From positions 1 through 11,734 of the forward strand of contig WJJA01000581.1 of the NCBI GenBank assembly GCA_014729955.1: a stretch of DNA of 11,734 bases, written 5' to 3'. The notes beneath the pieces were generated by a model. It had not been told where the DNA came from, made no database searches, and saw nothing but the letters and a program-made list of their open reading frames with translations. The position numbers were made by a program, and so were the translations under genes. Position 1 is the first letter of the stretch. The number at the start of each line of letters is the position of its first letter. Positions 1 through 6,989 of this stretch are shown here, in pieces. The stretch is from a bacterium. GTDB lineage: Bacteria > Electryoneota > Electryoneia > Electryoneales > Electryoneaceae.

Positions 1-218
1 GTCACAGTCTGTGCGAGGGATGTAAAGCCGGAAACAACCGGGTTGCCGTCCGGGTCCAGCATGAAATCATGCCCCAGCTCGGATGAATCTTCCGTCGCAA
101 AATGCCGGACCCAGGTCTCGGTCCACTCATCCAGCTCCTGCGCGCCTGCGAACGATGCCGTCAACAACAGCAGCATGATCGCAACGAAGTGCCGTGTACC
201 TGTTCTGAACCCCTTCAT
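1..218 (-). CDS. Exported protein with SBBP-like repeat (3' part outside window)
   Basis: The reading frame starts at the ATG at 216-218 and stays open to the window edge, giving 72 visible residues. Just upstream is a purine-rich GGGAGAAGGGAC, a good ribosome binding site. Residues 1-26 form a signal peptide: basic start, MLLLLTASFAGA core, AGA|Q cleavage. The mature part has a W-x-x-x-F run, then HDFMLDPDGNPVVSGFTS. This fits the SBBP/beta-propeller pattern in which a tryptophan strand is followed by a D-x-x-GN-x-x-V-x-G turn. Such proteins are usually long, secreted or surface-bound repeat proteins of unknown role. Only one repeat unit is visible, so family membership is inferred. It is transcribed away from the efflux operon, and a metalloregulator-like palindrome lies 65 nt upstream of its start. 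Confidence 0.72.
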   Translation of the reverse strand, partial: MKGFRTGTRHFVAIMLLLLTASFAGAQELDEWTETWVRHFATEDSSELGHDFMLDPDGNPVVSGFTSLAQTV

Positions 219-262
219 GTCCCTTCTCCCCTCAGTCGAACTCCTGTATCACGTTCCCTGAA

Positions 263-291
263 AGAGTAAGGTTGCTGTTCGGTTTAGGCAA
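263..291 (-). promoter_or_regulatory. Possible promoter of the leftward exported-protein gene
   Basis: On the minus strand TTGCCT (286-291) is followed after 17 nt by TACTCT (263-268), about 45 nt before the ATG. Each hexamer matches the sigma-70 consensus only partly. The spacing is ideal, and the palindrome at 283-298 would cover the -35 element. This is inference. Confidence 0.35.
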
Positions 292-298
292 GCCTAAA
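283..298. promoter_or_regulatory. DtxR/IdeR/MntR-like operator palindrome
   Basis: TTTAGGC-AA-GCCTAAA is a perfect 7-bp inverted repeat with a 2-bp centre. The TTAGGC/GCCTAA arms resemble binding sites known for DtxR-family iron or manganese regulators (TTAGGTTAGSCTAACCTAA type). It overlaps the possible -35 element of the leftward gene, which would suit metal-dependent repression. The regulator itself is not in this window. Confidence 0.45.
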
Positions 299-333
299 GG
301 CGAAGGATCCTAAAATCCCCGGAGATCCGAATA

Positions 334-464
334 ACAGCGCTAAACGATCGCAGATCAGAGTCAATATCATAATTATAAGGAGATTACAATGAGCGGGAAT
401 CTCTGGAGAACCAGTCCCAGCCCCCACTTGACATTTGCTTTCTACCTAGATATTTTAGCGCTGT
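334..464. repeat. Pair of 11-bp inverted repeats in the divergent region
   Basis: ACAGCGCTAAA at 334-344 is the exact reverse complement of TTTAGCGCTGT at 454-464. Each copy is centred on the palindrome AGCGCT. The right copy overlaps the -10 element of the efflux operon promoter. Two identical half-sites about 120 bp apart could be paired operators or a chance match. Confidence 0.4.
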
Positions 465-466
465 AA
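389..466 (+). CDS. Possible 25-aa small ORF upstream of the MarR gene
   Basis: An ATG at 389 follows a strong AAGGAG (377-382) at a 6-nt spacing and opens 25 codons ending in TAA at 464-466. The peptide begins MSGNLWRTSP and ends in a hydrophobic stretch (FAFYLDILAL). Against it, no convincing promoter places the AAGGAG well inside a transcript, the operon promoter lies inside the ORF, and the codons (CTA, TTA, AGA) differ from those of the neighbouring genes. I recognise no family. It could be a leader peptide or a chance ORF. Confidence 0.22.
   Translation: MSGNLWRTSPSPHLTFAFYLDILAL
428..456 (+). promoter_or_regulatory. Sigma-70-like promoter of the marR-efflux operon
   Basis: TTGACA (428-433), a 17-nt spacer and TATTTT (451-456) form a near-consensus promoter about 75 nt before the MarR ATG. 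A second TATAAT at 477-482 has no good -35 box. The predicted transcription start is near 463, upstream of the 16-bp palindrome at 497-512. Confidence 0.65.
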
Positions 467-496
467 TATTGATCGGTATAATATCTATTGGGAAAA

Positions 497-512
497 TGTT
501 AAGATCTTAACA
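497..512. promoter_or_regulatory. Perfect 16-bp palindrome, likely MarR autoregulatory operator
   Basis: TGTTAAGATCTTAACA equals its own reverse complement over all 16 bases. It lies between the operon promoter and the start codon of a MarR-family gene, 18 nt before the ATG. MarR-family dimers typically bind 16-20-bp palindromes near their own promoters, so it is the best candidate operator. That this protein binds it is inference. Confidence 0.6.
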
Positions 513-530
513 AACGGATTCGAGGCGACC

Positions 531-1109
531 ATGTTTGGTGCATTGACGGGAGATGGTGCATGTGACAGCCTTCAGCCGGGAGCCTGCCCGGACGGCTTCA
601 TGGAACAGTTGGGCGAACGGGACCGGTTGCTGGTCACCCTGCCCCCTATGATCATGCACATCGGGTACCTGACCCACCGTATCGGCGATGAGCTGATCTT
701 CGAGGAGTACGGCTTGAGCACACTTCGCTACGCGATGCTGCGTCACTTGAGCGGGATCGGTGAGCCGGTGTCGATGAAGCAGCTGGCCGAGAGTATGCTG
801 AAAAGCCCGGCGGGGATGACGCAGAACATCGATGCGCTGGAGGAGAGGGGGCTGGTGCGGCGTACCCCGTCGCCCACGGACCGGCGTGTCAACCTGATTG
901 AGGTTACGAAGGACGGCTTTGAGCTGCTCGAGAGGGTGAACCGGCATTACATCGAAAAGGTGCGTGAGTTCATGGAGCCGATGAGCGACGAGCACCTGAA
1001 GACGATGTCGACGCTGCTGTTCCAGTTCATGATGCGGTCGCTCGACTTGTTGGGCCTTGAGTTCGACATCGAGACCTTCCGCAAAACACACGGGATCCCC
1101 CACTCATGA
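531..1109 (+). CDS. MarR-family transcriptional regulator
   Basis: This 192-aa protein is a winged-helix regulator and probably controls the efflux genes after it. The DNA-binding domain spans about residues 60-130: SMKQLAESMLKSPAGMTQNI is the helix-turn-helix with recognition helix near 93-104, and TPSPTDRRVNLIEVT is the beta wing with the family D-x-R motif (D117, R119). Flanking helices at about 30-58 and 132-178 would form the dimer interface. The ATG at 531 is preceded by GAGG with a 5-nt gap; the next in-frame ATG (600) has no such site. The chosen start leaves an N-terminal extension of about 25 residues with two cysteines (C11, C19), longer than the usual 140-160-aa family size. Its stop overlaps the next start (ATGA). 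MarR proteins beside pumps are usually repressors released by a small ligand. The ligand here is unknown. Confidence 0.93.
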   Translation: MFGALTGDGACDSLQPGACPDGFMEQLGERDRLLVTLPPMIMHIGYLTHRIGDELIFEEYGLSTLRYAMLRHLSGIGEPVSMKQLAESMLKSPAGMTQNIDALEERGLVRRTPSPTDRRVNLIEVTKDGFELLERVNRHYIEKVREFMEPMSDEHLKTMSTLLFQFMMRSLDLLGLEFDIETFRKTHGIPHS

Positions 1110-2476
1110 AACGATGGATGCTGACAGCCCTGTTTCCGGTGGTTGTGGTGTCGACCGGGTTGGGGCAGACCGCCTGGGAACTGGGCGACCGTTATGTGCG
1201 CGAGGCGCTGGAGGCGGGCCCGGAGATGCAGGCGGAGAGGCAACGGATCAACCTGGCGAGACAGCAGGTCCGTGAGGCGTTCGGCGCAATGCTGCCCACA
1301 GTGGATGTGCAGAGCCGATACACCCGTGCGGAAGGCGGCCGTGAGATTCGCTTTGATGTGAACGATTTCCTGCCGCCGTCTGTGTTGCCGCAAGACGTTC
1401 CGCCTTCTGTGATCCCTTTTCTTCGTGAAGAAGAACAGGAGACCAGGATCAGCTTCCGGCAGACGCTGTTCACGGGCGGAGGGCTGTACCACTCATGGCG
1501 TTCGCGGAAGCAAAGCCGTCTGGCGGAAGAGGCGGCGGTGCGGTCTGAAGAGGTCGCTGTCGCGTACCGCACACGTGAAGCCTGGTTCAACTGGTTGAGT
1601 GCAAGGGACATGGTGCAGGTCGCGGTGGAAGACACGCTGCTGGCGGCCGAGCAGCTGCGCGCGGCACGTCTGCGCGGCGAGCAGGGGATGGCGAACCCGG
1701 CGGAAGTACAACGGGCTCGTGCCTCGCTGGCAAATGCTCGCTCCCGCTGGATCGACGCTGACACCGGGGAACAGCTTGCGCGCACCGCGTTGAACCGACT
1801 GCTGGGGCGTGACCTGCTGACGCTTCCGGATGTCCCGGTTCCCAGCGATGAGCTTCCCCCTTCTGCGCATCCGCTGGACACCCTCTTGGCTGCTTCGCTC
1901 GGCACGCGAGGAGAACTGCAGCAGCTTGACCGTCAGGGCGAGGCGCTCGAGCATGCCCGGAAGGCGACCGACAGCGCCTGGTGGCCCACGCTGGTCGCCG
2001 CGGGCGAGTACGGCTACCAGGGTGAAGACTACGAGTTCAGCGACGAACAGGACTACTACCTCTTGTCCGGCATATTGCAGTGGAACCTGTTCAACGGTTT
2101 CCAGAAAAACGCACAGCGTGAACAGGTAGTGGTGCAGCGCCGTCAGCTCGAGCAGGCGCAGCGCAATGCACAGCTCGCGGTACGGCAGGATGTCACGCAT
2201 GCCTGGCTGAACGACCGGGGAAGCCGTGCGAAACACCGTGCGGCGCTGGAGGCACAACAGGCGGCCGAAGAGAATTACCGCATGGTGCGTGCGATGTACG
2301 ACGAGGGTATGACGCGGCAGGTGGAGCTGCTCGATGCACAGATCACACGCACCCAGGCGGCGACACAGGAGATCGCCGCGAGGTATGCCGTGTGGATCGC
2401 TCGTGCCGATCTGCAGCGCAGTGTCGGCCGTGTGTTTGAAGATCAACCTTCCAACAGGGAGCCTGACAATGACTAG
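1106..2476 (+). CDS. TolC-family outer-membrane efflux protein
   Basis: This 456-aa protein should be the outer-membrane channel and periplasmic tunnel of the tripartite pump. Residues 1-20 are a signal peptide (MKRWMLTALFPVVVVSTGLG). Two outer-membrane-efflux-protein repeats follow, each with the turn motif of this family: LFTGG at 121-125 and WNLFNG at 326-331. Long charged, alanine-rich helices at about 135-235 and 335-440 match the coiled-coil barrel. The Y-x-x-G-x-x-x-x-x-E-L-L-D-A-Q signature lies at 398-412. Length is normal for TolC. There is no lipobox cysteine, so it is not OprM-type lipidated. The start overlaps the MarR stop by 4 nt (ATGA) and has no strong ribosome site of its own, which suggests translational coupling. 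Substrate specificity cannot be read from this subunit. Confidence 0.95.
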   Translation: MKRWMLTALFPVVVVSTGLGQTAWELGDRYVREALEAGPEMQAERQRINLARQQVREAFGAMLPTVDVQSRYTRAEGGREIRFDVNDFLPPSVLPQDVPPSVIPFLREEEQETRISFRQTLFTGGGLYHSWRSRKQSRLAEEAAVRSEEVAVAYRTREAWFNWLSARDMVQVAVEDTLLAAEQLRAARLRGEQGMANPAEVQRARASLANARSRWIDADTGEQLARTALNRLLGRDLLTLPDVPVPSDELPPSAHPLDTLLAASLGTRGELQQLDRQGEALEHARKATDSAWWPTLVAAGEYGYQGEDYEFSDEQDYYLLSGILQWNLFNGFQKNAQREQVVVQRRQLEQAQRNAQLAVRQDVTHAWLNDRGSRAKHRAALEAQQAAEENYRMVRAMYDEGMTRQVELLDAQITRTQAATQEIAARYAVWIARADLQRSVGRVFEDQPSNREPDND

Positions 2477-3530
2477 CAAGTCCCGTTTGACGATACCGGC
2501 CGGGCTCCTCGCAGTGCTTGGCCTCAGTACCCTGCTGCTGATCGGTTGCGCCGGCGACGAGCCCGAAGCTGTTGAAGAGAAGCAAGCGCGCCCGGTGAGC
2601 GTGATACGCACCGAGGTCATCGAACGGCCGGAGCGTCTGCAGATCAGCGGACGGGTAACCCACCGCAGTGAGGCGATGCTCGCCTTCCGTTCCGGCGGAT
2701 TTGTCAACAGGATTCATGTGGAAGAGGGCGATGCGTTCAAGCAGGGCGATCTGCTGGCGTCGTTGGACACCACCGAAGTGGCTGCAGGTTTGCAGGACGC
2801 CGTCGCACAACGCCGGCAACTGGAGCGCGATGTGAAACGTCTGCGCAACCTGCACGAGGAGGATGTTGCCACGCTTCGCCAACTGCAGGAGGCCGAGACC
2901 GGACTGGAACGTGCACGGGCGGCGGAACAGCGTGCACGTTTCACCCTGGAGAAGGCGAAGATCGTCGCACCCTTCGACGGCTATATTGCGATGGTGATCG
3001 CCGATGAGGGGGAGATGCACGGGGAGGGCAAGCCGGTAATGCGTGTGGTGGACAACGCCCCGGTGCGTCGTGTGCAGGTCGGTGTGCCGGCACGCTTTTC
3101 CACGTGGATCACGGAAGGCCGCAACGTTGCGGTACACATGGAGACCCTCGAAGAACCGGTGCAGGGCCGCATCATCGAAACCGGCGCGGTTGCCGACCCG
3201 CATACCGGCAATGTCCTGCTGAAACTGGAGCTGCCCGCACGGAAGGGGATTTTTGAGGGAGTGATCGCTCGAGTGGACATCCCGGGACCGCCGCGCAAAG
3301 TGATTCCGCTGCCGGCCGGCGCGCTGGCGGAAGGCGACGATGACCGTGCGTTTGTCTACATCGTCGAGGACGGCACCGCGTTGCGCCGTGAAGTACGTAT
3401 CGTCGAGATCTATGACGATTCGGTCTATGTGCGCCCGACCCTGCCGGCGAAAGCCGTAGTGGTCTCCAAAGCGGCCGGCTTCCTGCGTGACGGTGAAACA
3501 GTCGCGATCGACGGGGAGAGCGACCGATGA
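2469..3530 (+). CDS. RND efflux periplasmic adaptor (membrane fusion protein), lipoprotein
   Basis: This 353-aa adaptor should bridge the pump and the TolC-like channel. The start is the ATG at 2469, not an upstream in-frame codon. It has AGGGAG 7 nt before it and gives a clean lipoprotein signal: a hydrophobic stretch ending LLLIGC, with C27 as the lipidated residue and Ala at +2. Split lipoyl halves lie at about 75-98 and 163-195 (IVAPFDGYI). Between them is a charged alpha-helical hairpin at about 103-162. Its tip reads R124-xxx-L128-xxxxxx-T135, matching the R-L-S contact motif of AcrA/MexA adaptors with Thr for Ser. Beta-barrel and membrane-proximal domains fill the rest. The start overlaps the tolC-like stop by 8 nt, and its stop overlaps the pump ATG by 4 nt. 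Confidence 0.95.
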   Translation: MTSKSRLTIPAGLLAVLGLSTLLLIGCAGDEPEAVEEKQARPVSVIRTEVIERPERLQISGRVTHRSEAMLAFRSGGFVNRIHVEEGDAFKQGDLLASLDTTEVAAGLQDAVAQRRQLERDVKRLRNLHEEDVATLRQLQEAETGLERARAAEQRARFTLEKAKIVAPFDGYIAMVIADEGEMHGEGKPVMRVVDNAPVRRVQVGVPARFSTWITEGRNVAVHMETLEEPVQGRIIETGAVADPHTGNVLLKLELPARKGIFEGVIARVDIPGPPRKVIPLPAGALAEGDDDRAFVYIVEDGTALRREVRIVEIYDDSVYVRPTLPAKAVVVSKAAGFLRDGETVAIDGESDR

Positions 3531-6500
3531 AGCTGACACGCATCGCGCTTGACAACAAGCCGTTCACGGTGATGATGCTGGCGCTGTTGATTCTGTATGG
3601 TGTGTTCGGTTTTCTCCAAATGCCACGCAGCGAAGACCCCTTCATCAAGCCGCCGTTTTCCAGTGTGACGGTCGTGCTGCCGGGCGGCACCCCGGAAGAT
3701 ATGGAAACTCTTGTGCTCGACCCTCTGGACGACCTGGTGCGTGACATCGAGGAGGTAAAGCACACCAACGGCACCGCGCTGGACGGCGTGGCCTCGCTGT
3801 GGATCGAGTTCGAGCCCGGGCATGACCGTGACGAACTGATCAGCGAGGTGGAGGATAAGCTCGCCGAAGCGCAACGCAGCTTTCCCGACGGAGTCGTGCG
3901 CGCTGATGTCATGGCGCCCTCCACGCAGAGTGTCCGCTTTATCCAGATCGCCCTGGTGTCCGACCGTCCCCTGCGCGACCTGCAGCGGTATGCCGAGGGC
4001 CTCGAAAACCGCCTCCAGCGTTTGCCCGATCTGCAGGAGATCGAGCAGAACGGTGAACGTGGTGAGGAGGTGCGCGTCGCGGTGAACCCGGAACGGCTGG
4101 CCGAATTGCAGATTCCGCTCACTCGTGTGATCGATGCCGTGCAGTCGGCCGGCATGAACATTCCGGGCGGCAGTGTGCAGAGCGGTGACAAGAAATTTAA
4201 CGTGCTCACAAGCGGCGATTTTGAATCGCTGAAGCAGATCGAGCACGTGGTGGTGGCGGGTTCAGCCGTAAGCCCGGTCTACCTGAAGGAAGTCGCGGAT
4301 GTGGAGTACGCGTATGCCGATCGGCAGCATCTGATGCGTATCAACGGCGCGGACGCTGTTGTGGTCACCGCACGCATGAAGCCGGGCCGCAACATCTTCA
4401 CCGTGATGGAACAGGTCAACGCAGAGGTGAAAGAATTCGACGCGAGCCTGCCGTCGGACATTCAACTGCAATGGGTGTTCAAGCAATCCGACGCGGTCGA
4501 GTACCGGCTGAACGACTTCTACATCAACCTCGGGCAGGGTATCGTGCTCGTCGGTTTGATCATGACCCTTGCCCTCGGGTTCCGTCCGTCGGTGATTGTG
4601 ATGCTGGCGATTCCGCTCTCGTTTACGATCGCGATCGGCTTTATCGACCTGGCCGGGTATGCGATCCAGCAGATGACGATCGCGGCGATGATCATCGCGC
4701 TCGGGTTGCTGGTGGACAACGGAATTGTGGTCACCGAAAACATCAACCGTTTCCTGATTCGCGGAATCGACCGTCCCACGGCGGCACGGGAGGGCACGGC
4801 TCAGGTGGGGTCGGCGGTGAGCGCGGCGACCCTGACCACGATGCTGGCGTTCGTGCCGATGGCGATGATGGCGGACGTGTCCGGCGATTTCATCCGTTCG
4901 ATGCCGATTTCGGTGATGCTGATCCTCGCGTCGTCGCTGCTGGTTGCGTTGACGTTCAGCCCGATGGCGGCGTCGAAGATCATGCGGCCGGTGCCGATGG
5001 ACAAGCAGCCTTACCTGACACGCCGCTTGTACGGGTTCGTGCAGGGGCCGTACCTGCGCGCATTGAAGTTCGGCTTGAGGCATCGTTGGCTCGTGCTCGG
5101 CATCGCCACTCTCGCCCTCTTCGGTGCGATCGCTCTTTTCCCGCTGGTGGGGGTGTCGTTCTTCCCCAAGGCGGAAAAGCCGATCTTCGTGGTGGATGTG
5201 GAACTGCCGAAAGGTTCGAGCCTGGATGCCACCGATCGCGCCTTAAGCTGGACGGAAGAGCAGATTCTTTCGGTGGATGAGGTAGAGCTGGTGAGCGCCA
5301 ACCTCGGGCGCGGGCAGCCCAGCTTCTATTACAACATGGTGCCCGGCGCGGAAAAGTCGAACTTCGGGCAACTGTTCGTGCGCACCCGGAGCGATATCCG
5401 CGGCGAGAAACTTGGCCCGGTCCTGGAATCCTTGCGTGAACGACTGCGCAGCTACCCCGGCGCGCGCTTCAAGGTGATCGAGCTGGAGCAGGGTCCGCAC
5501 GCCGGCGATCCGATCGCGGTGCGTATTTACGGTGAGAACAAGGATCAACTGGAAGCGATTTCGCACAAGGTCGAAGATGCGATGGCGTCCGTGCCCGGCG
5601 CGGTAAACGTGGATAATCCCTACGCCACACGTGCGACGAATGTCCGTGTGGAGATCGACCGTGACAAGGCGGCGATGTTCGGCATTCCGTTGCATGAAAT
5701 CGATCGTATCGTGCGCACCGCCCTGGCGGGGTGGGAAGCGGCAGACTACCGTGACGACCGAGGCGAGGAATACCCGGTGATGGTACGTCTGCCGTCGGGA
5801 GAAAACGCCCGCATGCAGGATTTCATGCGCATTTACCTGCCGACGGCCTCCGGCGCGCAGGTGCCGTTGCAGGAAGTGGCGGAGATTCGCCTGGAGTCGG
5901 GGCACAGCCTGGTGCAGCGTCGTGACGGACGCCGTATGGTGTCGATCACCGCTGCGACAAGCGGTCGGCCCACCGCGGAGGTGGAGGCCTATATGCAGGC
6001 GGCGGTCGATCAGCTCGACATCCCGGAGGGGATCGATGTCGAGTTCGGCGGCGAATCGGAAGCGCGTGGCGAGAGCTTCAGCAGCATGTACAGCGCGACC
6101 AGTATCGCGATTGTCGGCATCTACGCGGTGCTGGTGCTGATGTTCCGCAGCAACCGTCAGCCGTTGATTATCTTCGCGGCTCTGCCGCAGGCGTTTATCG
6201 GTTCCATCCTCGCACTGTTTATCACCGGCAACACTTTCAGCTTTACGGCATTTGTCGGGTTGACTTCGCTGGTGGGAATCGTGGTAAACAACTCGATTCT
6301 GCTGGTCGATATGACCAACCAGAACCGGCGCTCGGGGCTGGAACGTCGTGAAGCAGTTCTCGAGGCCGGCACCAGCCGTTTTGTTCCGATTGTGCTGACG
6401 ACGCTGACGACGATCTTCGGCCTGCTGCCGTTGACCCTGCGCGGCGGCACCCTGTGGGGACCGATGGGCTGGGTGATCATCGGCGGGCTGCTGACCAGCA

Positions 6501-6580
6501 CGTTCCTCACCCTGATCGTGGTGCCGATCCTGTACGAACTGTTCAGCAAGAAAGAGTGGGACGTGTCGGCAACGGCGTAG
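3527..6580 (+). CDS. RND efflux pump permease (AcrB/HAE family)
   Basis: This 1017-aa inner-membrane transporter should expel drugs or other amphiphiles using the proton gradient. Layout is classic: TM1 at about 12-31, followed by the MPRSEDP motif of the TriC/MexK-like branch; first periplasmic loop to about 335; TM2-6 from about 336; TM7 at about 520-543; second loop; TM8-12 from about 859. The proton-relay region differs from AcrB: TM4 reads GLLVDNGIVVTEN (D397, N398), where AcrB has D407-D408, and TM10 reads GIVVNNSILLVD (N921, N922), where AcrB has K940-N941. One acidic residue remains. I believe such variants occur naturally in this branch, so it is probably functional. GGGGAGAG lies 6 nt before the ATG. 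The TAG stop coincides with the terminal repeat of the inserted element that follows, so the last few residues may be altered. Confidence 0.97.
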   Translation: MKLTRIALDNKPFTVMMLALLILYGVFGFLQMPRSEDPFIKPPFSSVTVVLPGGTPEDMETLVLDPLDDLVRDIEEVKHTNGTALDGVASLWIEFEPGHDRDELISEVEDKLAEAQRSFPDGVVRADVMAPSTQSVRFIQIALVSDRPLRDLQRYAEGLENRLQRLPDLQEIEQNGERGEEVRVAVNPERLAELQIPLTRVIDAVQSAGMNIPGGSVQSGDKKFNVLTSGDFESLKQIEHVVVAGSAVSPVYLKEVADVEYAYADRQHLMRINGADAVVVTARMKPGRNIFTVMEQVNAEVKEFDASLPSDIQLQWVFKQSDAVEYRLNDFYINLGQGIVLVGLIMTLALGFRPSVIVMLAIPLSFTIAIGFIDLAGYAIQQMTIAAMIIALGLLVDNGIVVTENINRFLIRGIDRPTAAREGTAQVGSAVSAATLTTMLAFVPMAMMADVSGDFIRSMPISVMLILASSLLVALTFSPMAASKIMRPVPMDKQPYLTRRLYGFVQGPYLRALKFGLRHRWLVLGIATLALFGAIALFPLVGVSFFPKAEKPIFVVDVELPKGSSLDATDRALSWTEEQILSVDEVELVSANLGRGQPSFYYNMVPGAEKSNFGQLFVRTRSDIRGEKLGPVLESLRERLRSYPGARFKVIELEQGPHAGDPIAVRIYGENKDQLEAISHKVEDAMASVPGAVNVDNPYATRATNVRVEIDRDKAAMFGIPLHEIDRIVRTALAGWEAADYRDDRGEEYPVMVRLPSGENARMQDFMRIYLPTASGAQVPLQEVAEIRLESGHSLVQRRDGRRMVSITAATSGRPTAEVEAYMQAAVDQLDIPEGIDVEFGGESEARGESFSSMYSATSIAIVGIYAVLVLMFRSNRQPLIIFAALPQAFIGSILALFITGNTFSFTAFVGLTSLVGIVVNNSILLVDMTNQNRRSGLERREAVLEAGTSRFVPIVLTTLTTIFGLLPLTLRGGTLWGPMGWVIIGGLLTSTFLTLIVVPILYELFSKKEWDVSATA

Positions 6581-6751
6581 CCCGGATATTTCACGAGTTC
6601 AAACTGTGTCAGATGTGAGGCGCGAAGAATGAAGCTGTATTGCCATACCGCGAATCCTTCGCAACAAAGCAGATGACGTACTCGGGACCGCCCGAAGGGG
6701 GAATGAATAGATGAGTTTGACTTGGACACATTCTGTGCCGAAGCAATACTA

Positions 6752-6791
6752 TATAGCGCGATAGCGCGACACTATATTATTGTTATTATGG
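6752..6791 (+). terminator. Weak terminator-like hairpin inside the element
   Basis: TATAG-CGCG (6752-6760) can pair with CGCG-ACA-CTATA (6765-6776), with an ACA bulge, followed by a T-rich run (TTATTGTTATTATG). It might end efflux operon transcripts, since no other hairpin plus T-tract follows the pump gene. The stem is imperfect and AT-rich. Confidence 0.25.
6754..6769. repeat. Tandem duplication of TAGCGCGA
   Basis: Two exact adjacent copies of the 8-mer TAGCGCGA lie in the AT-rich part of the inserted element. Such a GC-rich duplication could be slippage or a transposase-related site. Confidence 0.6.
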
Positions 6792-6929
6792 TATTTAGAA
6801 AAGAATATTTTCTTCATTCATGAAATATTCGGGCTAGTCGTCGGATACTGCGGGAGTCGTTTCGTTTCTCTCGACGGCGCACCGCACGGGTTCGCCGGTG
6901 CCGGAAGAGCACCCGGCTTGAGTGTGAAA

Positions 6930-6956
6930 AGCCGCGCCCTTAGAACGGGCGCGGCT
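6930..6956 (-). terminator. Rho-independent terminator of the barrel-SppA gene
   Basis: AGCCGCGCCC (6930-6939) and GGGCGCGGCT (6947-6956) form a perfect 10-bp, GC-rich stem with a 7-nt loop. On the minus strand the stem ends in TTTT, and it lies 33 nt past the stop codon of the leftward gene. The T-run is short, but stem stability and position make this the likely terminator. Confidence 0.75.
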
Positions 6957-6989
6957 CCATTTCGGGTATGAGCGTAGTGATCGGCGGGT

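Larger units (their letters stand above)
6578..6836. mobile_element. MITE-like element or IS relic with 19-bp terminal inverted repeats
   Basis: The left end TAGCCCGGATATTTCACGA (6578-6596) matches the reverse complement of the right end (6818-6836) at 17 of 19 positions; mismatches are at positions 8 and 17. Both ends finish in TA, compatible with a TA target duplication as in IS630/Tc1-mariner elements. A 4-bp GTAG/CTAG near-match is an alternative reading. The ~259-bp interior has no plausible transposase. It contains a tandem 8-mer, is AT-rich in its right third, and differs in composition from the flanking genes. The simplest reading is a non-autonomous element, or the ends of a decayed insertion sequence, inserted at the 3' end of the pump gene. 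It covers most of the 409-bp gap 6581-6989. Confidence 0.6.

Noticed and set aside
2334..2468. Upstream extension of the adaptor start
   Set aside because: It would overlap the tolC-like gene by more than 140 nt and bury the lipoprotein signal; the ATG at 2469 has its own ribosome site.
1493..2707. 404-codon open frame on the minus strand
   Set aside because: It lies opposite the tolC-like and adaptor genes, has no signal, domain or ribosome site, and its Arg/Pro/Leu-rich make-up is typical of antisense frames in GC-rich genes.
2343..3539. 398-codon open frame on the minus strand
   Set aside because: Antisense shadow of the adaptor gene, His/Arg-rich with no recognisable motif.
3172..5083. 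Several long minus-strand frames under the RND pump gene
   Set aside because: They overlap an unmistakable RND transporter and show low-complexity Arg/Ser/His compositions.
6157..6729. 190-codon minus-strand frame reaching into the inserted element
   Set aside because: Most of it is antisense to the RND gene; the part within the element shows no transposase motif.
6606..6730. TGTGTC...GACACA as ends of a second, nested element
   Set aside because: Only about six bases match and no flanking duplication is visible; the 19-bp outer repeats explain the segment better.
6780..6971. 63-codon TTG-start frame after the element
   Set aside because: No ribosome site, and it crosses the element end and the sppA terminator hairpin.
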